Assembly: GCA_030152275.1 (NCBI GenBank)
Contig: JASLHF010000207.1
Location: 1 to 13,201, forward strand
Source of the DNA: Acinetobacter sp.
GTDB lineage: Bacteria; Pseudomonadota; Gammaproteobacteria; Pseudomonadales; Moraxellaceae
Length of the DNA: 13,201 bases
Reading direction: 5' to 3'
Both the position numbers and the translations under genes were made by a program. The notes under the pieces are model-generated. The model searched no databases. It was not told where the DNA came from and worked only from the letters and a program-made list of their open reading frames with translations. Positions 1-7,967 of this stretch are shown piece after piece (the stretch's first letter is position 1; every line of letters starts with the position of its first letter).

Positions 1-821
1 CGGCCATTTATTTCCGCTTCGATGCCGTGTTCTGCCAGCTCATTGCGCAGCTTGTCGATCACGAACTGAATATATTGTTCGCGCTCTAAGCGCTTTTCAT
101 TCAGCAGTGATGCAATTTCTTTATAGCGCTCCGGCGCTAAATAGCGGAACGCTAAATCTTCCAGCTCCCATTTTAATTGCGCAATGCCTAAACGGTGCGC
201 CAATGGCGAGTAAATAGTTAAAATTTCACGCGCGACACGTTCTTGGCGTTCTTTGCTGGAATGCGCAAGCTCCCGCAAGGCATAAGTCCGTTCGGCCAGT
301 TTGATCAATACAACCCGAACATCTTCCGTTACAGAAATCAGCATTTTATAAATGCCGCTTAAGTGCTCACGCTGATTATTATTAAAATGATCTTCTAAAC
401 GCTTATTCTGTTCAATCAGCTCTGAGAGCTTACCCATAGCCAGTGCGCCTTTGACTAGGCCATGCACCTGCTCGCCAAATTTTTCCTGCACTTCATCCAG
501 CGACATGACTTCTTCACGCACGCTGCGGTACAGCATCGCCGCTGACAAGGTATCTTCATCTACATGCAGATGCGCTAAAATATCGGCCATTTCAATGCCG
601 GTATAAAAAGTATTGGAGCGGTGATGCACCGTACTGTCCAATTCCTGCTGTAAAGTCAGCTGTGCAACTTCTTCCAGCTGCTCAAGGGGCGCCCCCAGCA
701 AGCCGCGTACACGATCCAGCCATTCCGCCAAATCATGCAGCGCTTGATCGGCATGTTCTACAGTCGCTTCCTGAGACAGTTCATTTAAACGCCCCGGGAG
801 CTGTTCACGCACTGTGACCAT
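1..821 (-). CDS. relA: RelA, (p)ppGpp synthetase, N-terminal part only
   Basis: This is the first 273 codons of RelA, the ribosome-associated enzyme that makes (p)ppGpp from ATP and GTP/GDP on amino-acid starvation; the gene runs off the left edge, so the synthetase, TGS and ACT domains are not visible. The ATG at 821 has AGGAGT just upstream and lies 23 bases after the rlmD stop, so the two are probably co-transcribed, as in many gammaproteobacteria. What is visible is the N-terminal HD-fold domain. The HD dyad and ED pair of bifunctional Rel/SpoT are replaced by YRSVRE around residues 98-103, and the DRLHNMRT-type segment by ERTYALRE at 177-184. This domain therefore should not hydrolyse (p)ppGpp, which is the mark of RelA and separates it from SpoT. 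No frameshift is seen. Confidence 0.93.
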   Translation of the reverse strand, partial: MVTVREQLPGRLNELSQEATVEHADQALHDLAEWLDRVRGLLGAPLEQLEEVAQLTLQQELDSTVHHRSNTFYTGIEMADILAHLHVDEDTLSAAMLYRSVREEVMSLDEVQEKFGEQVHGLVKGALAMGKLSELIEQNKRLEDHFNNNQREHLSGIYKMLISVTEDVRVVLIKLAERTYALRELAHSSKERQERVAREILTIYSPLAHRLGIAQLKWELEDLAFRYLAPERYKEIASLLNEKRLEREQYIQFVIDKLRNELAEHGIEAEING

Positions 822-844
822 ACCCTACTCCTACTTTTACTTTT

Positions 845-2251
845 TTACTCTTCATTATAACTTAAATCATTCAGCCGGTTTTCTTGCTCAAACAGCGCAA
901 TTGATTCGACATGAGCGGTATGGGTAAACATATCCATTACGCCTGTCTTTTTCAGCTGGTAGCCCTGCTGTGCCAGAATGCCTGCATCCCGCGCCAGCGT
1001 TGCCGGATTACATGATACATAAACGATTCTTTTTGCACCAAACTTGGGCACATAATGCATTATTTCTTCCGCACCTGAACGCGGCGGGTCAATCAATAAT
1101 GCATCAAATCCTTGTTTTGCCCAAGAATGATGCGAAAAATCTTTTGTTAAATCTTGTGAATAAAACTGAATCCAATCCATGTCGCTGCGTTTAGCATTTT
1201 CTGCACCGCGCTGCGCCATTTCTGAACTGCCTTCCACAGCTGCCACAAAACCATGCGCCCCGACACAGCGCGCCAGCGGCAGTGAGAAGTTGCCAAGTCC
1301 GCAAAACAGATCCAGCACCCGTTCGCCTTGCTTTAACTGAAGCAAATCACATGCCAGCTTCACCATGCGCGGATTAACGCTGGAATTGACTTGGGTAAAG
1401 TCAAGCGGACTAAAGGCAAAATCCGCATCATAGTCATTTAAACGGTAATGCAGCCGCATTTCAGCACTGGCGCCATCGGCACGGATCAGGCTTTCAGGGC
1501 CTGCCGCTTGCAAATACAGCTGCCAGTTATTCTGTAACGCAAATTGCTGCAATCGGTTGACATCATCTTCACATAATTTTTCTGTATGGCGCACCGTCAA
1601 GGCGACATCCTGATCGCCCATTGCCAATTCTATATGACCAACCGATGCTTTGCCTTTTAGACTTTGGAGTAATTGCCTTAAACGCGCAATCGAGCCAAAG
1701 TTTTGATCCAGAACCACGCATCGGTCAATTTGAGTCAGCTTATTGCTGGCATTTTCACGAAATCCTACCGCCAGTTTGTCTTTCGCCGGCACATAACGCA
1801 CGCCAATGCGCGCTTTGCGCCGGTAATCTTCACGCGCAGAACGCAATGGCGTCAGCCACTCTTGTGGCGCTAATCCAGCAAAATGGCTTAAATGCGACTG
1901 CAGCACCTCTTGCTTTAAGCGGATCTGCTCATCGGGATGAATGTGCTGCATGCTGCAGCCGCCGCAGACACCAAAATGCGCGCAGATAGGCTCAACACGC
2001 ACAGCTGAAGGCTCGCTCAGCAGTTCCAAACAGTCGGCTTCTTCTAAACGCTTAACTTGATGAGTGATGCGCGCGCGAACCGTTTCGCCTGGCAATGCAT
2101 AACGGATAAACACTTTTTTGCCATGCTTTTCCAGCGGATGGTCTGGGTGAGAGCCGTAATGCGCAATGCCGCGCCCCTCATGTGAAAGCGACTCAACCTG
2201 AAAAATATATACGGGCTGCTGGGCTTTTGCGGGCTTGGCTCTATGTTTCAT
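845..2251 (-). CDS. rlmD: 23S rRNA (uracil-1939-C5) methyltransferase RlmD
   Basis: A 468-residue enzyme that uses S-adenosylmethionine to methylate U1939 of 23S rRNA (older name RumA). An N-terminal TRAM-like RNA-binding domain spans roughly residues 12-75. Four cysteines expected to hold a 4Fe-4S cluster are at 90, 96, 99 (CAHFGVCGGC) and 178. The methyltransferase domain has the SAM motif DLFCGLGNF at 314-322, DPPRSG at 388-393 and the catalytic cysteine C414 in YVSCNPATLARD. It is slightly longer than the E. coli protein, mainly through a short N-terminal extension and insertions. The TRAM domain, complete cluster ligands and neighbouring relA favour RlmD over the related RlmC and TrmA. 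The stretch before the ATG at 2251 has only a weak ribosome binding site, and the gene starts 6 bases after the upstream exonuclease stop, so translational coupling is likely. Confidence 0.96.
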   Translation of the reverse strand: MKHRAKPAKAQQPVYIFQVESLSHEGRGIAHYGSHPDHPLEKHGKKVFIRYALPGETVRARITHQVKRLEEADCLELLSEPSAVRVEPICAHFGVCGGCSMQHIHPDEQIRLKQEVLQSHLSHFAGLAPQEWLTPLRSAREDYRRKARIGVRYVPAKDKLAVGFRENASNKLTQIDRCVVLDQNFGSIARLRQLLQSLKGKASVGHIELAMGDQDVALTVRHTEKLCEDDVNRLQQFALQNNWQLYLQAAGPESLIRADGASAEMRLHYRLNDYDADFAFSPLDFTQVNSSVNPRMVKLACDLLQLKQGERVLDLFCGLGNFSLPLARCVGAHGFVAAVEGSSEMAQRGAENAKRSDMDWIQFYSQDLTKDFSHHSWAKQGFDALLIDPPRSGAEEIMHYVPKFGAKRIVYVSCNPATLARDAGILAQQGYQLKKTGVMDMFTHTAHVESIALFEQENRLNDLSYNEE

Positions 2252-2257
2252 GCGGAC

Positions 2258-3076
2258 CTAATCTGTGGGAGGAATAAAATCAAATTGAGTAAATGCGGTC
2301 TGTTTAGAGCTTTCACGCCAAACAGCCAAGAATTCTGCATGCTGCGGCTGACTGTGCAGATATTCAATTGTGCTTTGCACCAAATGCTGATGATCCATCG
2401 GCTGCAGCTGTCCTTTCAGCAGCTGCCAGCGCAGATAAATCAGCCAAGTATTCAGCACATCGCCTTCACAGTAGCTGGTCAGTTCCTGCCACTGCTGTGC
2501 GCGGACATATTGCGGCACATGATAGGCGCCGTCACCGCGCTTGCCCGGAAAGCCGAGCAAATGAGCCGCATCATCCAGCTTTAAAAAATGCCGGCCATGA
2601 AACATCGCCATGACATCCATTAAATCAATATGACGCTGATGATAGCGGTTTTGATAGTTATTATAGCGCTTTTGCGTATCAATCTCGCCCTGATCAAACA
2701 AACTCGGGGCAGACAGACCGTGATACATGGCGCGGAACAAAATAACCGGCAAATCAAACTGCGAGCCGTTCCAGCTGACCAGCGTTGGATGGCGCTTATC
2801 AAAAATAGATAAAAATTTGCTCAGGATTTCCGCTTCGGAATACTGCTCACGGCTGAAGGAAAACATTTTCATGCCGTGTTCGTCGAGCCACAAGCCGGAA
2901 ATGCAGACGATTTCATGCAACGGCAGCCGCTGAAAATCCGTGCCGGCATCCTGCCGGCGCAATTTAGCCAGCGCCTGCTCCAAATCATCTTCCGGCAAAT
3001 CCAGCCCATATAAATGCGCGCCGGATTTTAAGTCGGTTAATGTTTCAATATCAAAAGTTAAAACCGGTAAACGCAT
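2258..3076 (-). CDS. Predicted 3'-5' exonuclease, PolB-exonuclease-like (COG3298 type)
   Basis: A 272-residue stand-alone DnaQ-fold nuclease resembling the proofreading exonuclease domain of family B DNA polymerases. All three exonuclease motifs are visible: ExoI as FDIET with D9 and E11, ExoII as SWNGSQFDLP with D108, and ExoIII as YCEGD with Y202 and D206 (Yx3D form). A conserved HIDLMD sits at 149-154. These four acidic residues should bind two metal ions for hydrolysis of single-stranded ends. There is no polymerase domain. The gene lies between cysM (56-base gap) and rlmD (6-base gap) on the same strand, which hints at a shared transcript but does not reveal its substrate. The family is generally annotated only as a predicted exonuclease; an RNA-processing role would fit the rRNA neighbours, but that is inference. 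Confidence 0.85.
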   Translation of the reverse strand: MRLPVLTFDIETLTDLKSGAHLYGLDLPEDDLEQALAKLRRQDAGTDFQRLPLHEIVCISGLWLDEHGMKMFSFSREQYSEAEILSKFLSIFDKRHPTLVSWNGSQFDLPVILFRAMYHGLSAPSLFDQGEIDTQKRYNNYQNRYHQRHIDLMDVMAMFHGRHFLKLDDAAHLLGFPGKRGDGAYHVPQYVRAQQWQELTSYCEGDVLNTWLIYLRWQLLKGQLQPMDHQHLVQSTIEYLHSQPQHAEFLAVWRESSKQTAFTQFDFIPPTD

Positions 3077-3132
3077 AAATACTCACTTGACCGAAAGCAG
3101 CGCACAACTGCTGGCCAATTGTTCAAAATCAA

Positions 3133-4053
3133 CTATTCAGGATCTTCAACTGAAAATAAACCTGTAGACAAATAACGGTCGCCGCGGTCGCAAACAATGC
3201 AGACAATCACTGCGCCGGGATTTTCTTCCGCCAGCTTAATCGAAGCCCACACCGCGCCGCCAGATGAAGTGCCAGCGCTGATGCCTTCAGTGCGCGCCAG
3301 TTTTCGCGCAGTTTTTTCTGCTTCAATTTGCGGAATATCAATAATGCGGTCAACACGGGATGGATCAAAAATTGTCGGCAAATATTCTTTCGGCCAGCGG
3401 CGGATACCGGCAATATTAGAACCTTCCGAGGGCTGCAGGCCAACAATTTGCACATCCGGATTTTGTTCTTTTAAGTATTTTGAAATACCCATGATGGTGC
3501 CTGTGGTGCCCATCGCGCTGACAAAGTGAGTAATCTTGCCGCCGGTTTGCGCCCAAATTTCCGGCCCAGTAGTCAGATAGTGCGCTTCTAAATTATCTGG
3601 ATTGCCGAATTGGTTCAGCACAAGGCCTACACCGTCTTTTTGCATTTGAGCCGCCATATCGCGCGCCTCTTCCATGCTTGAAGATTCGATCAGTTCGGCG
3701 CCGTAAGCGCGCATAGCATCTTTACGCTCTTGACTCGAGCTGGCCGGCATAATCAGCTTCATTTTATAGCCGCGCATGGCGGCCACCATGGCCAATGCAA
3801 TCCCCGTATTTCCGCTGGTCGCTTCAATCAACGTATCGCCTGGCTTAATCTGCCCGCGCTTTTCCGCCTGCATAATCATATTATAGGCTGGACGGTCCTT
3901 AACTGAACCGGCTGGATTATTGCCTTCCAGCTTAGCTAATACTGTTGCTTGAGTGTGACTCGCCAAACGCTGCAGACGCACCAAAGGAGTTTTTCCTACA
4001 TAGTGGTCTAACAAAAAATCGTCTGCTTGGAAATCAGGGGTTGTGTTACTCAT
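3133..4053 (-). CDS. cysM: Cysteine synthase B (O-acetylserine sulfhydrylase CysM)
   Basis: A 306-residue PLP enzyme that makes L-cysteine from O-acetylserine with sulfide, or S-sulfocysteine with thiosulfate. Lys52 in AGSVKDR is the expected PLP lysine; TSGNTG at 79-84 binds the substrate carboxylate; GTTGT at 182-186 is the PLP phosphate loop; GISAGTSSGG follows at 257-266. Family features point to CysM and not CysK: SQERKDAMRAYGAEL in the middle, RRWPKEYLP at 218-225, and the CDRGDRYLSTG ending. The open frame continues 20 codons upstream to 4113, but I chose the ATG at 4053 because AAAGGTG lies about 8 bases before it and the protein then begins as in relatives; the extension has no similarity I recognise and would cover the likely promoter. 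It is the first gene of the minus-strand block and divergent from gacS. Confidence 0.95.
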   Translation of the reverse strand: MSNTTPDFQADDFLLDHYVGKTPLVRLQRLASHTQATVLAKLEGNNPAGSVKDRPAYNMIMQAEKRGQIKPGDTLIEATSGNTGIALAMVAAMRGYKMKLIMPASSSQERKDAMRAYGAELIESSSMEEARDMAAQMQKDGVGLVLNQFGNPDNLEAHYLTTGPEIWAQTGGKITHFVSAMGTTGTIMGISKYLKEQNPDVQIVGLQPSEGSNIAGIRRWPKEYLPTIFDPSRVDRIIDIPQIEAEKTARKLARTEGISAGTSSGGAVWASIKLAEENPGAVIVCIVCDRGDRYLSTGLFSVEDPE

Positions 4054-4080
4054 TATTCGCACCTTTATCGAGGTAGCGCT

Positions 4081-4109
4081 ATTGTATGAAAAAATGCCTG
4101 TGCCTGCAC
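4081..4109 (-). promoter_or_regulatory. Possible cysM promoter
   Basis: On the minus strand a TACAAT -10 hexamer occupies 4086-4081, about 27 bases before the chosen cysM start. The -35 position at a 17-base spacing reads GTGCAG, which is a poor match, so an activator such as a LysR-type cysteine regulator might be needed. Low confidence. No convincing hexamer pair was seen for gacS in the same intergenic region; TAATAT near 4182 has no good -35. Confidence 0.3.
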
Positions 4110-4206
4110 CCATTTAGCCGGGTTTTTCTTGAAAGTGATTAAAGCGCAATCAGATTCAAATAATCCATGCTAATATGCGGTGCATAAGGAATAAACTGCT
4201 TGCGCC

Positions 4207-7017
4207 ATGTCAAATATCAACAAAAAGCTTTTTAAACGCCTGCACTTAAATCACGCTTATGGACAGCTGATTGCGCTGATTTTTGTGCCGATAACTATTT
4301 TAGCCTGTGTCGGCGCAACACTGGTTATGACAGAAACATCCAACTCTGCAAAAGCGCAGCAGCGCCAGATGGCCATTGCAATTATTACCCGCTATCAGCC
4401 TACTGCAGAAAACGCGCTTAATCAGCTTGCACATTTTCCATGGCAATATGATCAAGCGCGCTCAAGCATGCAGCAGATGCTGAATGAAAAGCACCTGATC
4501 CGCGCCTCGATCATCGACGGAACTGGTAAAAACCGTTTAAATATCGGCACAGAAGAACTCGAAGCCTGGCCTAAACTTCCCAACAGAGCCAGCTTTATTG
4601 GCCCGATCCGCTTTAATAAAAATAATGTTTATGCTGGAAAAATTACCGACGAAATCAATACGCCTTATTGGCTGATTATTGAACTGGACAATCAGCCTCT
4701 AGAAATTGCTCATTACCGCGTGCTGATCGTGCTGGTGGCCACCGGCCTGCTTACCCTGCTCTTGCTCTTGCTGTGCCTGAACTTCTATTCTCGGCGCTGG
4801 ATTGCGCCGATGTATGAAATCCGCATGCAGCTGCAGCGTTTAAATGCCGATACTTTAGATCAGCACATGATTATCAACAGCACTGGCGAACTGCGCCTGC
4901 TGCAGCGCGACATCGCCAATGTGGTCAAGCGTCTGCATTTCAGTTTTCTGGAATTGCGCGAACATACCGAGCAGACTGAAGATGATTTGCGTCGCACGCT
5001 TGACACGCTGGAAGTGCAAAACATTACTTACCGTCAGGCGCGTGACCAGGCGATTTCAGCCAATCAGGCCAAATCAGTATTTTTGGCCAATATTTCACAT
5101 GAGCTGCGTACGCCGCTGAACAGTATTGACGGCTTTATTCATCTGCTGCTGCGCCAAGGCAACCTGAGCAATGAACAAAACCTGTATCTGCAGACTATCC
5201 GTAAATCGTCTGCGCATTTGCTGGCTTTAATTAATGACGTGCTGGATTTTTCTAAAATTGACGCGGGCAAACTGGAACTGGAAACTGCGCCTTTTGACTT
5301 AGAGGAAGCAGTCTTTGACGTGATGGACATGCTGTCACCGCTGGCTGCGCAAAAGCACATCAACATGACCTTCTATTATGCCGACAATGTGCCGAAGCAT
5401 GTGATTGGCGATGCGCTGCGCTTTAAGCAAATTCTCACCAACTTAATTTCCAATGCCATCAAATTCACACCGGACGGTGAAATTATTGTCCGTGTGCGCA
5501 TTGAACATGATGACATTGAACAAAGCCTGCTGCATTTTAGCGTTCAGGACAGCGGTATCGGCCTGAGCGGCACAGACCGCAAAAAGCTGTTTGAGTCTTT
5601 CTCGCAAGGTGACGCTTCCGTGACCCGCCAGTTTGGCGGCACCGGGCTGGGGCTGGCTATTTCCAAACAGCTGGTTAGCCTCATGCATGGGCAAATTGGA
5701 TTTGAAGACAATCAGGAGCGCGCGCCAACCGAAAAAGGCTCGACCTTCTGGTTTACGGCCATGTTTACGGTCAATGAGGATGAAGCAGAAATCCTGCAGC
5801 CGGATTTCTGCAATACTCAAGTGGTATCTTTTCTGGCGCATCCTGCAACCGCCAATGTGCTGCGCCATTATCTGGAAAATTATCATGCGCAGCATATCGA
5901 AGCGCAATCCATTCTGGATTTGTTCAGCCGCTTAAATCAGCTGCAGCATGCAGAAAATACATGGCTGATTGTCGACCACAGTGGCGATACCGAAGCCATG
6001 CTGAAAGAGATCCGCAGCCGCTATACCGGCAATTTGGCAGTTTACGGCTATCAAATGCTGCTTGACCCAAACATGCTGAACGAATTCCGCGCCCGCCCGC
6101 TGCACCAACCGCTTAGCCGCACCGCACTGCTGCAGCTGCTGGGCAATGCGCCGCTGTTTAACGATGAACAGCATGAAGACTTTAACGGGCAAGGGCTGCA
6201 TATTTTGGCAGTCGATGACCACCTGCCGAACCTGATTGTTTTGGAAGCGCTGCTGTCTGAACTGAATGTCAGCACCACCAAAGCGCTCAGCGGCCAAGAA
6301 GCGATTGAAATTATCCAATCACGCCATGAACAAGGGCTAAAAGCCTTTGATTTAGTCTTTATGGATATTCAAATGCCGGTCATGTCCGGCGTTGATACTA
6401 CGCGCGCCATCCGCTCGCTCGAATCGACCTTTGAAAACTACAAGCGGCTGCCGATTATTGCGCTGACTGCGCATGCGCTGTCCGATGAAAAGAAAAAACT
6501 GCTGCAAGTGGGCATGGATGATTACGTTACCAAGCCGATTCAAATGGAACAGATTATTCAAATTTTAACGCGCTGGACCACAGAAAGCTTCAAAAAAGCG
6601 CCGGCAGTAGAGCGCACCTCAATGATTGACGCGCTTGATCCCGCCATTCTTAACTGGCAGGAAAGCCTGCGCTTGGCTGCCAATAAAGAAGATCTGGCTG
6701 CTGATCTTCTGCGCATGCTGGTCGAAAGCTTTGCGCAGGAACTGAACGAAATTGAGCAGCTGATTGAGCTGGAAGATTATCCTCAGCTGGAGCATGTGCT
6801 GCACCGGCTGTACGGCGCAACCCGCTATGTCGGCACACCGGCGCTGCAGGATGCCTCTGGCGGTTTTGAACAGTTTGTTTCTACGTTGCGTAAAGAACGC
6901 CGCAAAGCGGATGAAGCTTTCGAGCAAGATGTGCTGAAACGCTTTGATGAACTGAAATCGGTCATCGCTCAAGTCGAGCAGGCTGCCGCGCAGATTTTAA
7001 ATCAATATGAAACCTGA
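4207..7017 (+). CDS. gacS: Hybrid sensor histidine kinase GacS (BarA family)
   Basis: A 936-residue inner-membrane sensor kinase of the unorthodox type, expected to phosphorylate GacA/UvrY and, through Csr/Rsm small RNAs, to switch lifestyle and secondary-metabolism genes. Order of parts: membrane segment about 19-41; periplasmic region 42-168; second membrane segment about 172-194; HAMP 195-245; coiled linker; HisKA with H298 in ISHELRTP; ATPase with N-box LTNLISNAIKFT (410-421), DSGIGL (448-453) and GGTGLGLAIS (477-486); a degenerate receiver about 535-645; a true receiver with D670/D671, phospho-acceptor D720, T754 and K776; and an HPt domain with H866 in HRLYGATRYVG. The gacS-cysM-rlmD-relA arrangement is known from Pseudomonas, which supports the name. 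A stop codon lies 5 codons upstream in frame, so ATG 4207 is the first possible ATG; the nearest ribosome binding site (AAGGA) is about 16 bases away, unusually far. Confidence 0.94.
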   Translation: MSNINKKLFKRLHLNHAYGQLIALIFVPITILACVGATLVMTETSNSAKAQQRQMAIAIITRYQPTAENALNQLAHFPWQYDQARSSMQQMLNEKHLIRASIIDGTGKNRLNIGTEELEAWPKLPNRASFIGPIRFNKNNVYAGKITDEINTPYWLIIELDNQPLEIAHYRVLIVLVATGLLTLLLLLLCLNFYSRRWIAPMYEIRMQLQRLNADTLDQHMIINSTGELRLLQRDIANVVKRLHFSFLELREHTEQTEDDLRRTLDTLEVQNITYRQARDQAISANQAKSVFLANISHELRTPLNSIDGFIHLLLRQGNLSNEQNLYLQTIRKSSAHLLALINDVLDFSKIDAGKLELETAPFDLEEAVFDVMDMLSPLAAQKHINMTFYYADNVPKHVIGDALRFKQILTNLISNAIKFTPDGEIIVRVRIEHDDIEQSLLHFSVQDSGIGLSGTDRKKLFESFSQGDASVTRQFGGTGLGLAISKQLVSLMHGQIGFEDNQERAPTEKGSTFWFTAMFTVNEDEAEILQPDFCNTQVVSFLAHPATANVLRHYLENYHAQHIEAQSILDLFSRLNQLQHAENTWLIVDHSGDTEAMLKEIRSRYTGNLAVYGYQMLLDPNMLNEFRARPLHQPLSRTALLQLLGNAPLFNDEQHEDFNGQGLHILAVDDHLPNLIVLEALLSELNVSTTKALSGQEAIEIIQSRHEQGLKAFDLVFMDIQMPVMSGVDTTRAIRSLESTFENYKRLPIIALTAHALSDEKKKLLQVGMDDYVTKPIQMEQIIQILTRWTTESFKKAPAVERTSMIDALDPAILNWQESLRLAANKEDLAADLLRMLVESFAQELNEIEQLIELEDYPQLEHVLHRLYGATRYVGTPALQDASGGFEQFVSTLRKERRKADEAFEQDVLKRFDELKSVIAQVEQAAAQILNQYET

Positions 7018-7022
7018 CAGCG

Positions 7023-7043
7023 CACAGCACAGCCTGTGTTTTT
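7023..7043 (+). terminator. Weak terminator-like hairpin after gacS
   Basis: CACAG (7023-7027) can pair with CTGTG (7034-7038) around a 6-base loop, followed directly by five T residues. The 5-bp stem is short, so it is at best a leaky terminator between gacS and the metabolic genes. Confidence 0.25.
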
Positions 7044-7077
7044 GTGACTGCCCTGTCATGAACGCCCACAGCAGCCG

Positions 7078-7086
7078 TGCTATGCT
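7078..7086 (+). promoter_or_regulatory. Possible extended -10 promoter for the crotonase gene
   Basis: TGCTATGCT fits an extended -10 (TGnTATnnT). At 17-base spacing the -35 position reads ATGAAC, a partial match. Initiation near 7093 would leave a leader of about 23 bases before the ATG at 7116 and would exclude the upstream in-frame ATG at 7077. This would make the crotonase gene the start of a separate unit from gacS. Confidence 0.35.
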
Positions 7087-7115
7087 CCAAGCAAGTCAAA
7101 ATAAGAGTTCAAAGC

Positions 7116-7904
7116 ATGACGCTGGTAAAATTTGAAAAAAATAACGGAATCGCCACGGTAACGCTCAACCGGCCGGAAAAGCGCAACGCCATGAGTTTTG
7201 CGCTGCTGAAAGAACTGGTGCGCATTGCTGGCATCATCAAAAAAGACCGCTCAATCCGCTGCGTAATTTTAACTGGCGAATCACAGGTCTTCAGCGCCGG
7301 CATTGACCTATCAGACTTAAATGATCCGAAAAATACCGTATACGCCGCATGGGAACTGCTGAAGCCCGGCCAAAGCCTGTTCCAAAAAGCATTTCTGATT
7401 TGGCAAGAACTGCCGGTGCCGGTTATTGCCGCGCTGGAAGGATTTTGCTTTGGCGCCGGCATGCAGCTGGCGCTGGCTGCCGATATCCGCATCGCTCACC
7501 CCGCAACGCAAATGTCCATTATGGAAAGCCGCTGGGGATTAGTGCCGGATATGGGACTAAGCCGCTCACTCAAAGGCATTATCGGACTGGATTTAGCCAA
7601 AGAACTGACCCTGACTGCACGCATATTTGACGCAGCCTATGCCAAAAACATTGGTTTAGTCACGCACCTAGAAGAACAGCCTCTGGCCAAAGCGCAGGCA
7701 TTGGCCGCCGAAATGCTGAACCGTTCGCCGGATGCGCTGGCAGCAGCCAAGCGCGTACTGGACGCTATGGAGCATGACAGCGCCAAATCGCTGCGGCTGG
7801 AAAAAATCTGGCAGCTGAAACTGCTGTTGGGTAAAAACAGCAAGCTTGCGCGTAAAAAAGATAAAAATCCGGATATCGAATTTTTACCGCGTCAATACAA
7901 ATAA
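7116..7904 (+). CDS. Crotonase-fold enoyl-CoA hydratase/isomerase family protein
   Basis: A 262-residue acyl-CoA enzyme of the crotonase superfamily. The two oxyanion-hole segments are FSAGIDLSDL (59-68) and FCFGAGMQLALAAD (110-123). At the position of the first catalytic glutamate of classical hydratases there is Q117; the second glutamate is kept as E137 in MESRWGLVPDMG, with D145 eight residues later. An acid pair with that spacing is typical of delta3,5-delta2,4-dienoyl-CoA isomerases, so an isomerase or a related reaction is more likely than simple hydration; this is inference. The C-terminus is basic and rich in lysine. Translation could begin 13 codons earlier at 7077, but relatives start at MTLVKFEKNNG and the likely promoter overlaps the extension; the ribosome binding site TAAGAG is weak. 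It is followed by a dehydrogenase gene and hydroxypyruvate isomerase on the same strand. Confidence 0.85.
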   Translation: MTLVKFEKNNGIATVTLNRPEKRNAMSFALLKELVRIAGIIKKDRSIRCVILTGESQVFSAGIDLSDLNDPKNTVYAAWELLKPGQSLFQKAFLIWQELPVPVIAALEGFCFGAGMQLALAADIRIAHPATQMSIMESRWGLVPDMGLSRSLKGIIGLDLAKELTLTARIFDAAYAKNIGLVTHLEEQPLAKAQALAAEMLNRSPDALAAAKRVLDAMEHDSAKSLRLEKIWQLKLLLGKNSKLARKKDKNPDIEFLPRQYK

Positions 7905-7930
7905 CCGCTGGCAGCGCGCCCTTTTTAATT

Positions 7931-7947
7931 TCAGATACAGCATCTGA
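7931..7947 (+). repeat. Perfect inverted repeat between crotonase and dehydrogenase genes
   Basis: TCAGAT, a 5-base loop ACAGC, then ATCTGA. It lies 20 bases before the dehydrogenase start. There is no T-run after it, so it is not a classical terminator; it could be an operator half-site pair or an mRNA hairpin. Confidence 0.4.
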
Positions 7948-7967
7948 ACGACTTAGCAGAGAACATT

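Noticed and set aside
1621..1989. Plus-strand open frame of 122 codons inside rlmD
   Set aside because: It is antisense to a fully conserved enzyme and its residues match no family; the cysteine/histidine-rich character is a mirror of the rlmD codons.
3133..4053. Cysteine synthase A (CysK)
   Set aside because: The RRWPKEYLP segment, the SQERKDAMRAYGAEL segment and the CDRGDRYLSTG ending are CysM features.
5443..5907. Minus-strand open frame of 154 codons inside gacS
   Set aside because: It lies opposite the ATPase domain, has no recognisable motif and no ribosome binding site; it is a codon-usage shadow, as are the similar frames near 5932-6318 and 6619-6972.
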